Positions 47,890 through 56,824 of a DNA stretch of 64,000 nucleotides are shown here, one piece after another (position 1 is the first letter of the stretch; each line of letters starts with the position of its first letter). A model generated the notes under the pieces. The model was not told where the DNA came from, did not search any database, and saw nothing but the letters and a program-made list of their open reading frames with translations. Origin of the DNA: UBA2334 sp964396895 (GTDB taxonomy: Bacteria > Pseudomonadota > Gammaproteobacteria > Burkholderiales > Burkholderiaceae_C). Position numbers and translations under genes: made by a program. The stretch is taken from positions 124,001 through 188,000 of the forward strand of contig CAYNGJ010000005.1 in the NCBI GenBank assembly GCA_964396895.1. Reading direction: 5' to 3'.

Positions 47890-49679
47890 AGCACATGTCC
47901 AAAGCCCGCACCCAGACCCCGTCGCACCCGCCCTTCCAAGGGCCGCTGGACTGGCGCACGCTGGTCGCCTGGCTGGCCGAGGATGGCGTCATCACGCCCC
48001 AGGAGGCCGAGCGCACCGTGGCCCGCTGCTCGGCGGCACAAAGTGCCCAGCCGCCTCTGCAACGCCTGAGTGTGGTGGGCATGGGCCGCGCCAGCGACGG
48101 CGTGGTGCTGACCCTGGACGCCCTGGCCGAGTGGCTGGCCGGACACCTGGGTCTGGCGTTTTTGCGCATCGACCCTTTGAAAGTCGATGTGGGAAGGGTG
48201 GCCGAAGCCATGTCCGCCCCCTACGCCGAGCGGCACCAGGTGCTGCCGGTGCAGGTCAGTCCGACCGAGGTGGTGGTGGCCACCGCCGAGCCCGGCCTGA
48301 CCGACTGGGTGCCCGAGGTCGAGCGCCAGACGCGGCGCACCGTGCGCCTGGTGGTGGCCAACCCGCTGGACATCAAGCGCTACACGGGCGAGTTCTATGC
48401 GCTGGCCAAGTCGGTGCGCGCGGCCGTCAAGGCTGGCACGGGCCACCAGGCCAGCTTTGAGCAGCTGGTGGAGCTGGGCCGCAGCAACCGCCCGCTCGAC
48501 GCCAATGACCAAGGTGTGGTGCAGGTGGTGGACTGGCTGTGGCAGTACGCCTTTGACCAGCGCGCCAGCGACATCCACCTGGAGCCCCGGCGCGAGAAGG
48601 GTGTGATCCGCTTTCGCATCGACGGGGTGCTGCACCCGGTGTACCAGTTGCCTGGTGGTGTGCTCAATGCCATGACGGCGCGCATCAAGCTGTTGGGGCG
48701 CATGGACGTGGTGGAAAAGCGCCGCCCGCAGGACGGCCGCATCAAAACCAAGAACCCGAGCGGCGACGAGGTGGAAATGCGCCTGTCCACACTGCCCACC
48801 GCCTTTGGCGAAAAAATGGTCATGCGCATTTTTGACCCCGACACCACGGTGAAGAACCTGGATGCGTTGGGTTTCTCAGTGCACGACGCCCGCCGCTGGG
48901 AGGCGCTGGTCAAGCGCCCGCACGGCATCATTCTGGTGACCGGACCCACCGGTTCCGGCAAAACCACCACGCTCTACGCCACCTTGAAGCGCCTGGCCAC
49001 AGAGGAGGTCAACGTCAACACCATTGAAGACCCCATCGAGATGATCGAACCGGCCTTCAACCAGACGCAGGTGCAGACCCACCTGGACTTTGACTTTGCA
49101 CAGGGCCTGCGCGCCCTGATGCGCCAGGACCCCGACATCCTGATGGTGGGCGAAATCCGCGACCTGCCCACCGCCGACATGGCCGTGCAGGCGGCCCTCA
49201 CTGGCCACCTGGTGTTCTCCACCTTGCACACCAACGATGCGCCCAGCGCCATCATGCGGTTGATGGAGCTGGGCGTGCCCCCCTACCTGATCAATGCCAC
49301 CGCGTTGGCGGTGTTGGGGCAGCGGCTGGTACGCACGCTGTGCCCGGCCTGCAAAGTGCCCGACACCGAGGCCAGTCGCGCCGCGCTGGACGACGTCATC
49401 AAGCCCTGGCAGGCCAGCGGCAGCTACGCACCCTACCGGCCGGTGGGGTGTGTGGACTGCCGCATGACTGGGTTCAAGGGTCGCATGGGTCTGTACGAGC
49501 TGATGACGACCTCGGAGGCCTTCAAAGACAAGGTCAACCGTGAACCCAGCATGGACGCGTTGCGCCGCCAGGCCGTCGTGGATGGCATGCGCCCGTTGCG
49601 GGTGGCTGGCGCCTTGCGCGTGGCTGAGGGCCTGACCACGCTGGACGAGGTGCTGGCTTGCACACCGCCGCTGACCTGA
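47886..49679 (+). CDS. PilB/GspE-type secretion or pilus ATPase
   Basis: A 597-residue ATPase: an N-terminal MshEN-like domain (about 70-170), then the T2SSE ATPase core with Walker A GPTGSGKTTT near 353-362, Asp box DPIEMIE, Walker B DILMVGEIRD and His box STLHTNDA. A zinc tetracysteine follows (C486-x2-C489 and C522-x2-C525). Such ATPases drive pilus assembly or type II secretion. No pilC, pilD or gsp partner lies nearby, so it works with components elsewhere or has another role. Confidence 0.9.
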   Translation: MKHMSKARTQTPSHPPFQGPLDWRTLVAWLAEDGVITPQEAERTVARCSAAQSAQPPLQRLSVVGMGRASDGVVLTLDALAEWLAGHLGLAFLRIDPLKVDVGRVAEAMSAPYAERHQVLPVQVSPTEVVVATAEPGLTDWVPEVERQTRRTVRLVVANPLDIKRYTGEFYALAKSVRAAVKAGTGHQASFEQLVELGRSNRPLDANDQGVVQVVDWLWQYAFDQRASDIHLEPRREKGVIRFRIDGVLHPVYQLPGGVLNAMTARIKLLGRMDVVEKRRPQDGRIKTKNPSGDEVEMRLSTLPTAFGEKMVMRIFDPDTTVKNLDALGFSVHDARRWEALVKRPHGIILVTGPTGSGKTTTLYATLKRLATEEVNVNTIEDPIEMIEPAFNQTQVQTHLDFDFAQGLRALMRQDPDILMVGEIRDLPTADMAVQAALTGHLVFSTLHTNDAPSAIMRLMELGVPPYLINATALAVLGQRLVRTLCPACKVPDTEASRAALDDVIKPWQASGSYAPYRPVGCVDCRMTGFKGRMGLYELMTTSEAFKDKVNREPSMDALRRQAVVDGMRPLRVAGALRVAEGLTTLDEVLACTPPLT

Positions 49680-49763
49680 CGCCGGTCATCCGCCCGTCCG
49701 CCCCGGCTTTCAGGCAAGCTTGTTAAGCTACGCCGTCAACAACATTTTGGAAAGAGCTGACAC

Positions 49764-51071
49764 ATGAATGTGCTGGTGTGGGTGCAAGCCCTCACGCTGG
49801 GAGCGGCCATGGCGGTGTTGGGGTGGTCCCTGGCCGCAGGGCCGCTGCGCATTTTCAGCCGCACATCGCGTGACGTTCTGGGCTTCAATGCCCTGGTGGC
49901 GCTGGCCACCCTGAGCTGGTGGCCCTGGTCAGCGCTTGACCTGTTGCCCCCCGCCTACCGGCTGATGCTGGGGCTGATCGGCCTGCTGGCCGCCGTGCAA
50001 TGGCTGTGCGCGGGTGTGCACAAGCTGCACGACACCAAGCCAGCTTATGTCATTTCCCCACTGATGCTGCCGGTGCTGGCCCTGGTGATGGTGGGCTCGG
50101 CTTGGCTGGACCCCTCTGGCCACAGCCTGATGTTGGCCTCGTTCAGCGCCGGTCTGTGGATGCTGGGGGTGAGCCTGCAGCAGGTGTTTCCCTCGCTCAT
50201 GGCGCAGACGGGTGCGCGCACGGCGCGCTGGGTGCTGCTGCCTTTTGCGCTGACTGGCCTGAGCTGGTTGGTGGGCATGGTGCGTGCCGCGTGGATGCTG
50301 GGTGTGGGCGAGCCCGTGGTGTTGAGCCCGGGCTTGGTGTCCGGCGCGGCCCACACCAGCTTACTGGACGGTTGGCAAATGGTGGTGTGGTGGTTGTCCT
50401 GGGGGTTGCTCAATGCCGGTGCCGTGGGCATGCTGTTTCTCAAACTCATCGACAAAATCCGCGAGCTCAGCACCGAAGACGAGGTCACCGGTGCGCTCAA
50501 CATGCGCTCATTCCTGGCGCTCCTCCAGGACGAAGGAGAGCGCTTGCGCCGCACCCCACAGGAGCAGTCGCTGCTCCTGTGCGAAGTGGACCAGTTCGCC
50601 GCCCTGAACAAACAACTCGGTTTTGCGTCTGGTGATGCGGCGTTGCGCCACGCCACGGCGGTGATTGGCCGCAGCCTGCGCAAGACCGACCGGTTGGGGC
50701 GCACGCCACAGGGGGAGCTGGTGCTGTTGTTGCCCGCCACGCCCGCCGTAGGGGCCACCCTGGTGGCGGAGCGCACCCAGGCCGCCGTCAAAGCGAACCC
50801 GTTGTTGGTCAACGGTCAATCGGTGGGGTTGACCCTGAGCATGGGCGTGTGCAGCCGTGTGAGTGCTGGCATCGATGGTGAAACCTGGCTCGATCTGTGC
50901 CGCCAGGGCGTGGAGCGTGCACGCCGGGAGGGGGGCGCGAGGGTCCGTGTCGCGCGGTTGGATGCTGTGCAAGACGTGAGCACTTTGGGCGCCGACACCG
51001 TGCCCGCCCCGCCCGGTGAGGAGCGGGGAATCTTGGCCGCGTCACTGACAGGGCCTGCGCCAATGGTCTGA
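49764..51071 (+). CDS. membrane protein with degenerate GGDEF domain
   Basis: A 435-residue protein. About six or seven membrane helices occupy 1-228, followed by a GGDEF-fold domain (about 238-390: STEDEVTGALNMRSFLALL, VDQFAALNKQLG, GDAALRHA). The signature is PQGEL at 315-319 instead of GGDEF/GGEEF, so diguanylate cyclase activity is doubtful, although the metal Asp and the GD pair remain. It might be a c-di-GMP or GTP sensor, or act by protein contact. GGAAAGAG precedes the ATG. Confidence 0.8.
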   Translation: MNVLVWVQALTLGAAMAVLGWSLAAGPLRIFSRTSRDVLGFNALVALATLSWWPWSALDLLPPAYRLMLGLIGLLAAVQWLCAGVHKLHDTKPAYVISPLMLPVLALVMVGSAWLDPSGHSLMLASFSAGLWMLGVSLQQVFPSLMAQTGARTARWVLLPFALTGLSWLVGMVRAAWMLGVGEPVVLSPGLVSGAAHTSLLDGWQMVVWWLSWGLLNAGAVGMLFLKLIDKIRELSTEDEVTGALNMRSFLALLQDEGERLRRTPQEQSLLLCEVDQFAALNKQLGFASGDAALRHATAVIGRSLRKTDRLGRTPQGELVLLLPATPAVGATLVAERTQAAVKANPLLVNGQSVGLTLSMGVCSRVSAGIDGETWLDLCRQGVERARREGGARVRVARLDAVQDVSTLGADTVPAPPGEERGILAASLTGPAPMV

Positions 51072-51147
51072 CGGTGCTCTGACAGCGAGGGTGGTGACCG
51101 GGGTTTAAATATTTGCTTATGCGCATGTTTGTATCTGCGGTACATTT

Positions 51148-51161
51148 TTGATTTTTGTCAT
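51148..51161 (+). promoter_or_regulatory. possible FNR/DNR-type operator
   Basis: TTGATTTTTGTCAT reads as TTGAT-N4-GTCAT, one half matching the FNR site TTGAT-N4-ATCAA fully and the other partly (DNR-like). It lies 36 bp before the FNR-type gene, whose recognition helix has the E-x2-S-R pattern that reads TTGAT. Autoregulation is plausible but unproven. Confidence 0.4.
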
Positions 51162-51197
51162 GCGGACTGGTGCCGCTTCTTTTGACGCTGGATACCC

Positions 51198-51920
51198 ATG
51201 ATTCCCATCAAAACCGAATCGACTTGGCGGGGCACCGTGGATTGCCGCAGTTGCGGCATCCGTGACATGGTGCTGTTTGCCGACCTCAACGAAGAGGATT
51301 TCCGGCTCATCCACTCGCCCATCGACGATCTGGAGTTCAACCCCGGCGACAGCCTGCAGCGCATGGGCAACGCGGCCAACAGCCTCATGACCCTGCGTTC
51401 AGGCATGGTCAAGCTGGTGCGCAACATGTCGGATGGCCGCCACCGCATCGTGCGTGTCCTGCGCCCTGGCGATGTGGTGGGTCTGGAGGCCCTGTTCTCT
51501 GCCACCTACGATTCCGAGGCGGTGGCGCTCACCCCGGTGAAGGTCTGTCGCTTGCCTCTGGAGGTCATCGAGCGCTTGAACCGCGACACCCCTCGACTGA
51601 GTCTGAAGCTGATGGCCAAGTGGCACCAGAGTCTCAAAGAGGCCGACGACTGGTTGGCCGATCTGAACTTCGGCAACGCCCGTCAGCGTGTGGCGGGCCT
51701 GATTCTGAAAATGCGCCCCAATCTGACACGGAATCCGGACGCCGATGAATCGGTGGCCACCTTGTTTTCGCGCGAGGACATGGGGGCCATGCTCGACCTG
51801 AAGCTGGAAACGGTGAGCCGAACCCTGAACGCCTTTGTGCGGGAAGGTTTGCTGTTGCCGCTGGACAAGCAGGGGCGTTTGTATCGAATTTTGAGCGTGC
51901 AGAAGTTGACGTCTCCCTGA
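51198..51920 (+). CDS. Crp/Fnr-family transcriptional regulator
   Basis: A 240-residue regulator: a cyclic-nucleotide-binding-like beta-roll (about 30-125), a dimer helix (about 128-155) and a winged helix-turn-helix (about 186-235). The recognition helix LETVSRTL (Glu204, Ser207, Arg208) matches FNR specificity for TTGAT. Cysteines 16 and 19 (CRSCG) plus Cys117 are present, but FNR's third N-terminal Cys is absent, so the 4Fe-4S oxygen-sensing site is not complete in the classical form. Control of denitrification or anaerobic genes is inference. Confidence 0.85.
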   Translation: MIPIKTESTWRGTVDCRSCGIRDMVLFADLNEEDFRLIHSPIDDLEFNPGDSLQRMGNAANSLMTLRSGMVKLVRNMSDGRHRIVRVLRPGDVVGLEALFSATYDSEAVALTPVKVCRLPLEVIERLNRDTPRLSLKLMAKWHQSLKEADDWLADLNFGNARQRVAGLILKMRPNLTRNPDADESVATLFSREDMGAMLDLKLETVSRTLNAFVREGLLLPLDKQGRLYRILSVQKLTSP

Positions 51921-52071
51921 CGTTTTTGACCGCTTTGGGTTCACTGAGTCCACCAAAACCCCGTTTTCGAGGGTTTACCCCACGCGTAAAGTGCGTGTTA
52001 TCCACAGCGCCTGATGGGTAATCGCGCAGACAATCCCGGGTGTTTTGAAACATTCACCTCAGGAGTGTGTT

Positions 52072-52560
52072 GTGTTGCTAAAAAGTCAGAAAGACTTCTT
52101 TTCGGGGCTGCTGTTTGTCGCGGTGGGCGGCGCGTTCGCCTGGGGTGCCACCACATACGCCGTGGGCGATGCCGCCCGCATGGGGCCCGGGTACTTCCCT
52201 TTGTTGCTGGGCGTCATATTGGCGTTGATGGGCAGCGTCATCACGTTCAAGTCGTTCGTCAGCGGCACGCCCGGTGGCGACCGCATCGGCGCTTGGGCTT
52301 TCAAGCCGCTGCTGCTGGTGTTGAGTGCCAACATCGCCTTCGGCGCCCTGCTGGTGGGGGTGCCTGCCTTGGGTATTCCCCAGTTCGGGCTGGTGGTGGC
52401 CATCTTTGCGCTGGTGTTCATTGCCAGCTTCGCTGGAGAAAAGTTCATCTTGAAAGAGGTGGTGGTGCTGTCCCTGATCCTGTCGATTGGCAGCTACGCG
52501 GCTTTTGTGTATCTGTTGGCACTGCAGTTTCCGGTGTGGCCTGCGTTCATCACTGGTTAA
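52072..52560 (+). CDS. tctB: tripartite tricarboxylate transporter small subunit TctB
   Basis: A 162-residue membrane protein with four hydrophobic helices and the TctB pattern (RMGPGYFPLLLGVILALMG). It forms the TTT carrier with TctA. The start is GTG 52072, set by AGGAG at 52061-52065 six bases upstream; a longer frame from 52045 lacks a ribosome-binding site. The periplasmic binding protein TctC is not nearby. Confidence 0.9.
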   Translation: MLLKSQKDFFSGLLFVAVGGAFAWGATTYAVGDAARMGPGYFPLLLGVILALMGSVITFKSFVSGTPGGDRIGAWAFKPLLLVLSANIAFGALLVGVPALGIPQFGLVVAIFALVFIASFAGEKFILKEVVVLSLILSIGSYAAFVYLLALQFPVWPAFITG

Positions 52561-52572
52561 GGGCGAGACACC

Positions 52573-54084
52573 ATGGAATTGTTTGACAACCTTGCGCTGG
52601 GTTTTGGTGTGGCCTTCACGGCACAAAACCTGATGTACGCCTTCATTGGCTGCCTGTTGGGGACGCTCATCGGGGTGCTGCCTGGCATTGGTCCCGTGGC
52701 CACCATCGCCATGCTGCTGCCCGCCACCTACGCGCTGCCGCCTGTGGCCGCGCTCATCATGCTGGCTGGCATTTACTACGGTGCGCAATACGGGGGCTCA
52801 ACCACCGCCATTCTGGTGAATTTGCCGGGCGAGTCGTCCTCGGTGGTGACGGTGATTGACGGCTACCAGATGGCGCGCAAGGGCAGAGCAGGCCCTGCGT
52901 TGGCCGCGGCCGGCCTGGGCTCGTTCTTCGCGGGTTGCGTGGGCACCCTGATTCTGGCGGCCTTTGCCGCGCCGCTGACCGAAGTGGCTTTCAAGTTCGG
53001 CCCGGCCGAGTATTTCTCGCTCATGATTCTGGGCCTGATCGGCGCGGTGGTGCTGGCCTCGGGCTCGCTGCTCAAGGCGCTGGCCATGATCGTGCTGGGT
53101 CTCCTGCTGGGCATGGTGGGCACCGACGTGAACTCGGGTGTGCCCCGCTTCACGTTTGACATTCCCGAGTTGTCTGACGGCATCAGCTTCGTGGTGATTG
53201 CCATGGGCGTGTTCGGCTACGGCGAAATCATCAGCAACCTGTCGCACAGCGAAGAAAAACGCGAGGTGTTCACGGGCAACGTGCAAGGCCTGATGCCCAC
53301 GAAAGAAGACTTCAAGAACATGGTGCCCGCCGTGCTGCGCGGCACGGCCCTGGGGTCGGCACTGGGCATCCTGCCCGGCGGAGGCGCGCTGCTGTCGGCC
53401 TTTGCGGCCTACACCATCGAGAAAAAGACCAAGCTCAAGCCCGGTGAGGTGCCGTTTGGCCAGGGCAACATCCGGGGTGTGGCCGCGCCCGAATCGGCCA
53501 ACAACGCTGGTTCACAGACCTCGTTCATTCCGCTGCTGACGCTGGGCATTCCGCCCAACGCGGTGATGGCGTTGATGGTGGGGGCCATGACCATCCACAA
53601 CATCCAGCCCGGCCCGCAGGTCATGACCAGCAACCCCGAGCTGTTCTGGGGCCTGATTGCGTCCATGTGGATCGGCAACGCCATGCTGGTCATCCTGAAC
53701 CTGCCGCTGATCGGCATCTGGATCAAGCTGCTGACCGTGCCCTACCGTTGGCTGTTCCCAGCCATCGTGCTGTTTTGTGCGGTGGGCGTGTACTCCACCA
53801 ACAACAACACCTTCGATGTCTGGATGGTGGCGGCCTTCGGTGCGGTGGGTTATCTGTTCATCAAGCTGGGCTTGGAGCCCGCGCCGCTGCTGCTGGGCTT
53901 CATTTTGGGCCCCATGATGGAAGAAAACCTGCGCCGGGCCTTGCTGCTGTCGCGCGGTGACTGGAGTGTGTTTGTCACCAGGCCGCTGTCGGGCACCCTG
54001 CTGGCGCTGGCCGTGGCCTTGCTGGTGGTGGTGATGATGCCCAGCATTAAGAACAAGCGCGAAGAAGCCTTCGTCGAAGACTGA
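52573..54084 (+). CDS. tctA: tripartite tricarboxylate transporter large subunit TctA
   Basis: A 503-residue permease with about 12 helices and the TctA motifs GVLPGIGPVATIAMLLP and YYGAQYGGSTTAILVNLPGE (given in part), repeated later as GILPGGGALLSAF. It imports carboxylates with TctB and a TctC-type binding protein encoded elsewhere. It lies 12 bp after tctB and is followed by a strong terminator. Confidence 0.94.
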   Translation: MELFDNLALGFGVAFTAQNLMYAFIGCLLGTLIGVLPGIGPVATIAMLLPATYALPPVAALIMLAGIYYGAQYGGSTTAILVNLPGESSSVVTVIDGYQMARKGRAGPALAAAGLGSFFAGCVGTLILAAFAAPLTEVAFKFGPAEYFSLMILGLIGAVVLASGSLLKALAMIVLGLLLGMVGTDVNSGVPRFTFDIPELSDGISFVVIAMGVFGYGEIISNLSHSEEKREVFTGNVQGLMPTKEDFKNMVPAVLRGTALGSALGILPGGGALLSAFAAYTIEKKTKLKPGEVPFGQGNIRGVAAPESANNAGSQTSFIPLLTLGIPPNAVMALMVGAMTIHNIQPGPQVMTSNPELFWGLIASMWIGNAMLVILNLPLIGIWIKLLTVPYRWLFPAIVLFCAVGVYSTNNNTFDVWMVAAFGAVGYLFIKLGLEPAPLLLGFILGPMMEENLRRALLLSRGDWSVFVTRPLSGTLLALAVALLVVVMMPSIKNKREEAFVED

Positions 54085-54107
54085 CGCGGGCCGCTGCGCG
54101 CCCATCG

Positions 54108-54159
54108 CCCCGCCACGCAGCCGCCCATTGGGGTGGCGCTGGCGGGGTTTGTGTTTGTT
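54108..54159 (+). terminator. rho-independent terminator after tctA
   Basis: An outer stem CCCCGCCA (54108-54115) / TGGCGGGG (54140-54147) encloses a second stem GCCGCCC / GGGGTGGC around ATT, and TTTGTGTTTG follows. It lies 23 bp after the tctA stop and ends about 20 bp before ggt. Confidence 0.75.
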
Positions 54160-54177
54160 GTCCCACAATGGATCGTC

Positions 54178-55857
54178 ATGAGCACTGCATCCCCTCTGGG
54201 TGGTTTTTCTGCCCGGCCCAATCCCTATTCCTCCGTTCGACTGCCGGTTTTCGCGCGCAATGTGGTGTCCACCTCCCACCCGCAAGCGGCGCAGGCCGGG
54301 TTACACATGTTGCGCATGGGGGGCAATGCGGTGGACGCGGCGGTGGCCGCCGCCGCTGCCATGACCGTGCTGGAGCCAGTGAGCAACGGCTTGGGGTCCG
54401 ATGCGTTCGCCCAAGTGTGGGATGGCCAGCAACTTCACGGGCTGAACGCTTCGGGCCGGGCGCCCCAGGCTTGGACGCCCGAATTCTTTACTTCGCGTTT
54501 CGGGGCCGACGCCCTCGCGCCGCCCAAGCGTGGCATCCACAGCGTGACAGTGCCCGGCGCCGTCAGTGGTTGGGTGGCGTTGAGCGAGCGCTTTGGTCGT
54601 TTGCCGTTTGCCGACCTGATGCAGCCCGCCATTGAGCTCGCCGAGCGCGGTTACGCGGTGCCCACGGTGGTGCAAGGCAAGTGGGCGGCTGTGGTGGGTG
54701 AATTGCAGCACCAGCCCGGTTTTGCCCAGGCTTTTTTGCCCGAGGGCCGAGCGCCGTTGGTGGGTGAATTGTTTCGTTTTCCGGCCGCGGCCAAAGGGCT
54801 GCGGGCCATTGCGGCGACGCGGGGAGAGGCTTTTTATCGGGGCGAGGTGGCGCAAGCCATGGTGCGCTTTTGCGCGGAGCATGGTGGGGCACTGACCGAG
54901 GCGGATTTGGCCGCACACGCGCCCGAATGGGTGGCCCCCATCGCCCGCGCCTACCGTGGTCACACCCTGCATGAGCTGCCACCCAATGGCCAGGGCATTG
55001 CCGCATTGCTGGCGCTGGGCATTTTGGAGCACTTCAACCTGGCCGAACTGCCCGTGGACGGGGCGGCCAGCCAGCACCTGCAGATCGAGGCCATGAAGCT
55101 GGCCTTTGCCGACGTGTACCGCTTTGTGGCGGATCCGGTGGCCATGCACGTGACCGTGGCGCAGCTGTTGAACCCCGGCTACCTGGCCCAGCGAGCCCGC
55201 TTGATCGACCCTCACCGCGCCCTTGCCCCGCAGGCGGGCAGTCCTGCCGACCCGCACCGCCAGGGCGGCACCATCTACCTCACCGCCGCCGACGAGGCGG
55301 GCATGATGGTGAGCTTCATTCAGAGCAACTACATGGGCTTTGGCTCGGGGTGTGTGGAGCCGACGTTTGGCATCAGCCTGCAGAACCGGGGCCACGGCTT
55401 TGGTTTGCCCGCCAGTCCGCTGAACCCGGCCAACCTGGTGGGGCCGGGCAAGCGGCCGTTTCACACCATCATCCCGGCGTTTTTGACCCGGCCCGTGCCC
55501 GGGCAACCCACGCAACTGGAGGCTGTCATGAGCTTTGGGGTCATGGGGGCCAACATGCAGCCGCAGGGTCACCTGCAAACCCTGGTGCGCTTGCTGGACC
55601 ACGGTCAGTCACTGCAGGCCGCGTGTGACGCGCCGCGCTGGCGCTTGACCAGCGGGCTGGCGGTTCAGGTCGAGGCAGGCATGGACACCCGCACCGTGTC
55701 TGGGCTGCAGGCCTTGGGTCACCAGGTGGAGGTGGTGGCTGACTCTTACCAAGATTTCGGAGCAGGCCAGTTCATCTGGCGCTTGGGTGACCCCGCCACC
55801 CAGGGCTACGTGGCCGCCAGCGATCCTCGCCGGGATGGTTTGGTGGCTGGTTGGTGA
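54178..55857 (+). CDS. ggt: gamma-glutamyltransferase family protein
   Basis: A 559-residue Ntn-hydrolase precursor. The autocleavage/nucleophile threonine is Thr365 in QGGTIYLTAAD; the large subunit precedes it and the small subunit follows (SNYMGFGSG, GLPASPLNPANL). No clear signal peptide is visible, so this may be a cytoplasmic YwrD-type member rather than a periplasmic GGT. It would act on glutathione or gamma-glutamyl amides. ATG 54178 is chosen; the frame extends to 54133 inside the terminator. Confidence 0.88.
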   Translation: MSTASPLGGFSARPNPYSSVRLPVFARNVVSTSHPQAAQAGLHMLRMGGNAVDAAVAAAAAMTVLEPVSNGLGSDAFAQVWDGQQLHGLNASGRAPQAWTPEFFTSRFGADALAPPKRGIHSVTVPGAVSGWVALSERFGRLPFADLMQPAIELAERGYAVPTVVQGKWAAVVGELQHQPGFAQAFLPEGRAPLVGELFRFPAAAKGLRAIAATRGEAFYRGEVAQAMVRFCAEHGGALTEADLAAHAPEWVAPIARAYRGHTLHELPPNGQGIAALLALGILEHFNLAELPVDGAASQHLQIEAMKLAFADVYRFVADPVAMHVTVAQLLNPGYLAQRARLIDPHRALAPQAGSPADPHRQGGTIYLTAADEAGMMVSFIQSNYMGFGSGCVEPTFGISLQNRGHGFGLPASPLNPANLVGPGKRPFHTIIPAFLTRPVPGQPTQLEAVMSFGVMGANMQPQGHLQTLVRLLDHGQSLQAACDAPRWRLTSGLAVQVEAGMDTRTVSGLQALGHQVEVVADSYQDFGAGQFIWRLGDPATQGYVAASDPRRDGLVAGW

Positions 55858-55863
55858 AAATTC

Positions 55864-56793
55864 ATGGAAAAAAGTCATTCAGCGCTTTCTGATATTGGTG
55901 TTTCAGATCCTAAAAACGTAGCAATTGGTTTGATGCTGGCCGCCGCAGGTTCGGTGGCGTTCAGCGGCAAGGCCATCATCGTGAAGCTGGCGTACCGCCA
56001 CGGGGTGGATGCGGTCACGCTCATCATGTACCGCATGCTGTTTGCATTGCCGCTGTTCGCGGGCATGGCGTGGTGGGCCAGTCGGGGCAAGCCTGCGCTG
56101 AGCCGCCAGGACTGGCTGGGTGTGCTCGGCCTGGGCGTGACGGGCTATTACCTGGCGAGCTTTCTGGATTTTTGGGGCTTGCAGTACATCAGCGCCAGCC
56201 TGGAGCGGCTCATTCTCTACCTCAACCCCACCTTGGTGTTGGTGCTGGGCTGGGTGTTGTACCAGCGCCGCATCAGCCGCTTGCAGGCGGTGGCCATGGG
56301 TGTGAGTTACGCGGGGGTGTTGCTGGTGCTGGGGCACGAGGTGCGCTTTGACGGTGCGCAGACCTTGGTGGGTGGTGCCCTGGTGTTTGGCAGTGCCATC
56401 AGCTACGCGGTGTACCTGGTCTACAGCGGGGAAATGGTCAAGCGCCTGGGGTCACTGCGCCTGGTGGGCCTGGCCACCACCGTGGCCTGCGTGCTGTGCA
56501 TGGCACAGTTTGTGGTGTTGCGTCCCCTGTCGGCGGCGGTGGTGGCGCCTGAGGTGGTGTGGCTGTCGGTGCTCAATGCGTTGGCGTGTACGGCGGCACC
56601 GGTGCTCATGGTCATGATGGCCATCGAGCGCATCGGTGCCGGCCTGGCCGCGCAAACCGGCATGGTGGGCCCCATGTCCACCCTGGCCATGGGCGTGTGG
56701 ATTTTGGGTGAGCCCTTCAACACCTGGATCATCGCGGGCACGGTGTTGGTGGTGGCGGGCGTGTTGCTGGTCACGCGGCAAAAAACCGGCTGA
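55864..56793 (+). CDS. EamA/DMT-family transporter
   Basis: A 309-residue protein with ten predicted helices in two EamA repeats. The first ~20 residues come from an A+T-rich repeat; the first helix begins at about residue 24. It lies 6 bp after ggt and may export a metabolite linked to its action, which is inference. It converges with the M48 gene. Confidence 0.87.
   Translation: MEKSHSALSDIGVSDPKNVAIGLMLAAAGSVAFSGKAIIVKLAYRHGVDAVTLIMYRMLFALPLFAGMAWWASRGKPALSRQDWLGVLGLGVTGYYLASFLDFWGLQYISASLERLILYLNPTLVLVLGWVLYQRRISRLQAVAMGVSYAGVLLVLGHEVRFDGAQTLVGGALVFGSAISYAVYLVYSGEMVKRLGSLRLVGLATTVACVLCMAQFVVLRPLSAAVVAPEVVWLSVLNALACTAAPVLMVMMAIERIGAGLAAQTGMVGPMSTLAMGVWILGEPFNTWIIAGTVLVVAGVLLVTRQKTG
55866..55916 (+). 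repeat. A+T-rich interspersed element, copy 8
   Basis: Blocks are AAAAAAGTC, AGCGC, 20 bp containing GATATT, then GATCCTAAAAACG. This is the most diverged copy but keeps the 20-bp spacing. It encodes residues 2-18 of the EamA protein. Confidence 0.55.
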
Positions 56794-56824
56794 ATGTGCC
56801 CGCCACTGGGGCCCGCATGGGGCG

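Noticed and set aside
51105..51160. Possible tenth interspersed element upstream of the FNR-type gene
   Set aside because: It is A+T-rich and contains GCTTATG, but the CGC-20 bp-GCT layout is absent.
51998..52006. DnaA box TTATCCACA upstream of tctB
   Set aside because: It is a single match with no cluster of boxes, no A+T-rich unwinding region and no replication genes nearby, so it is not an origin.
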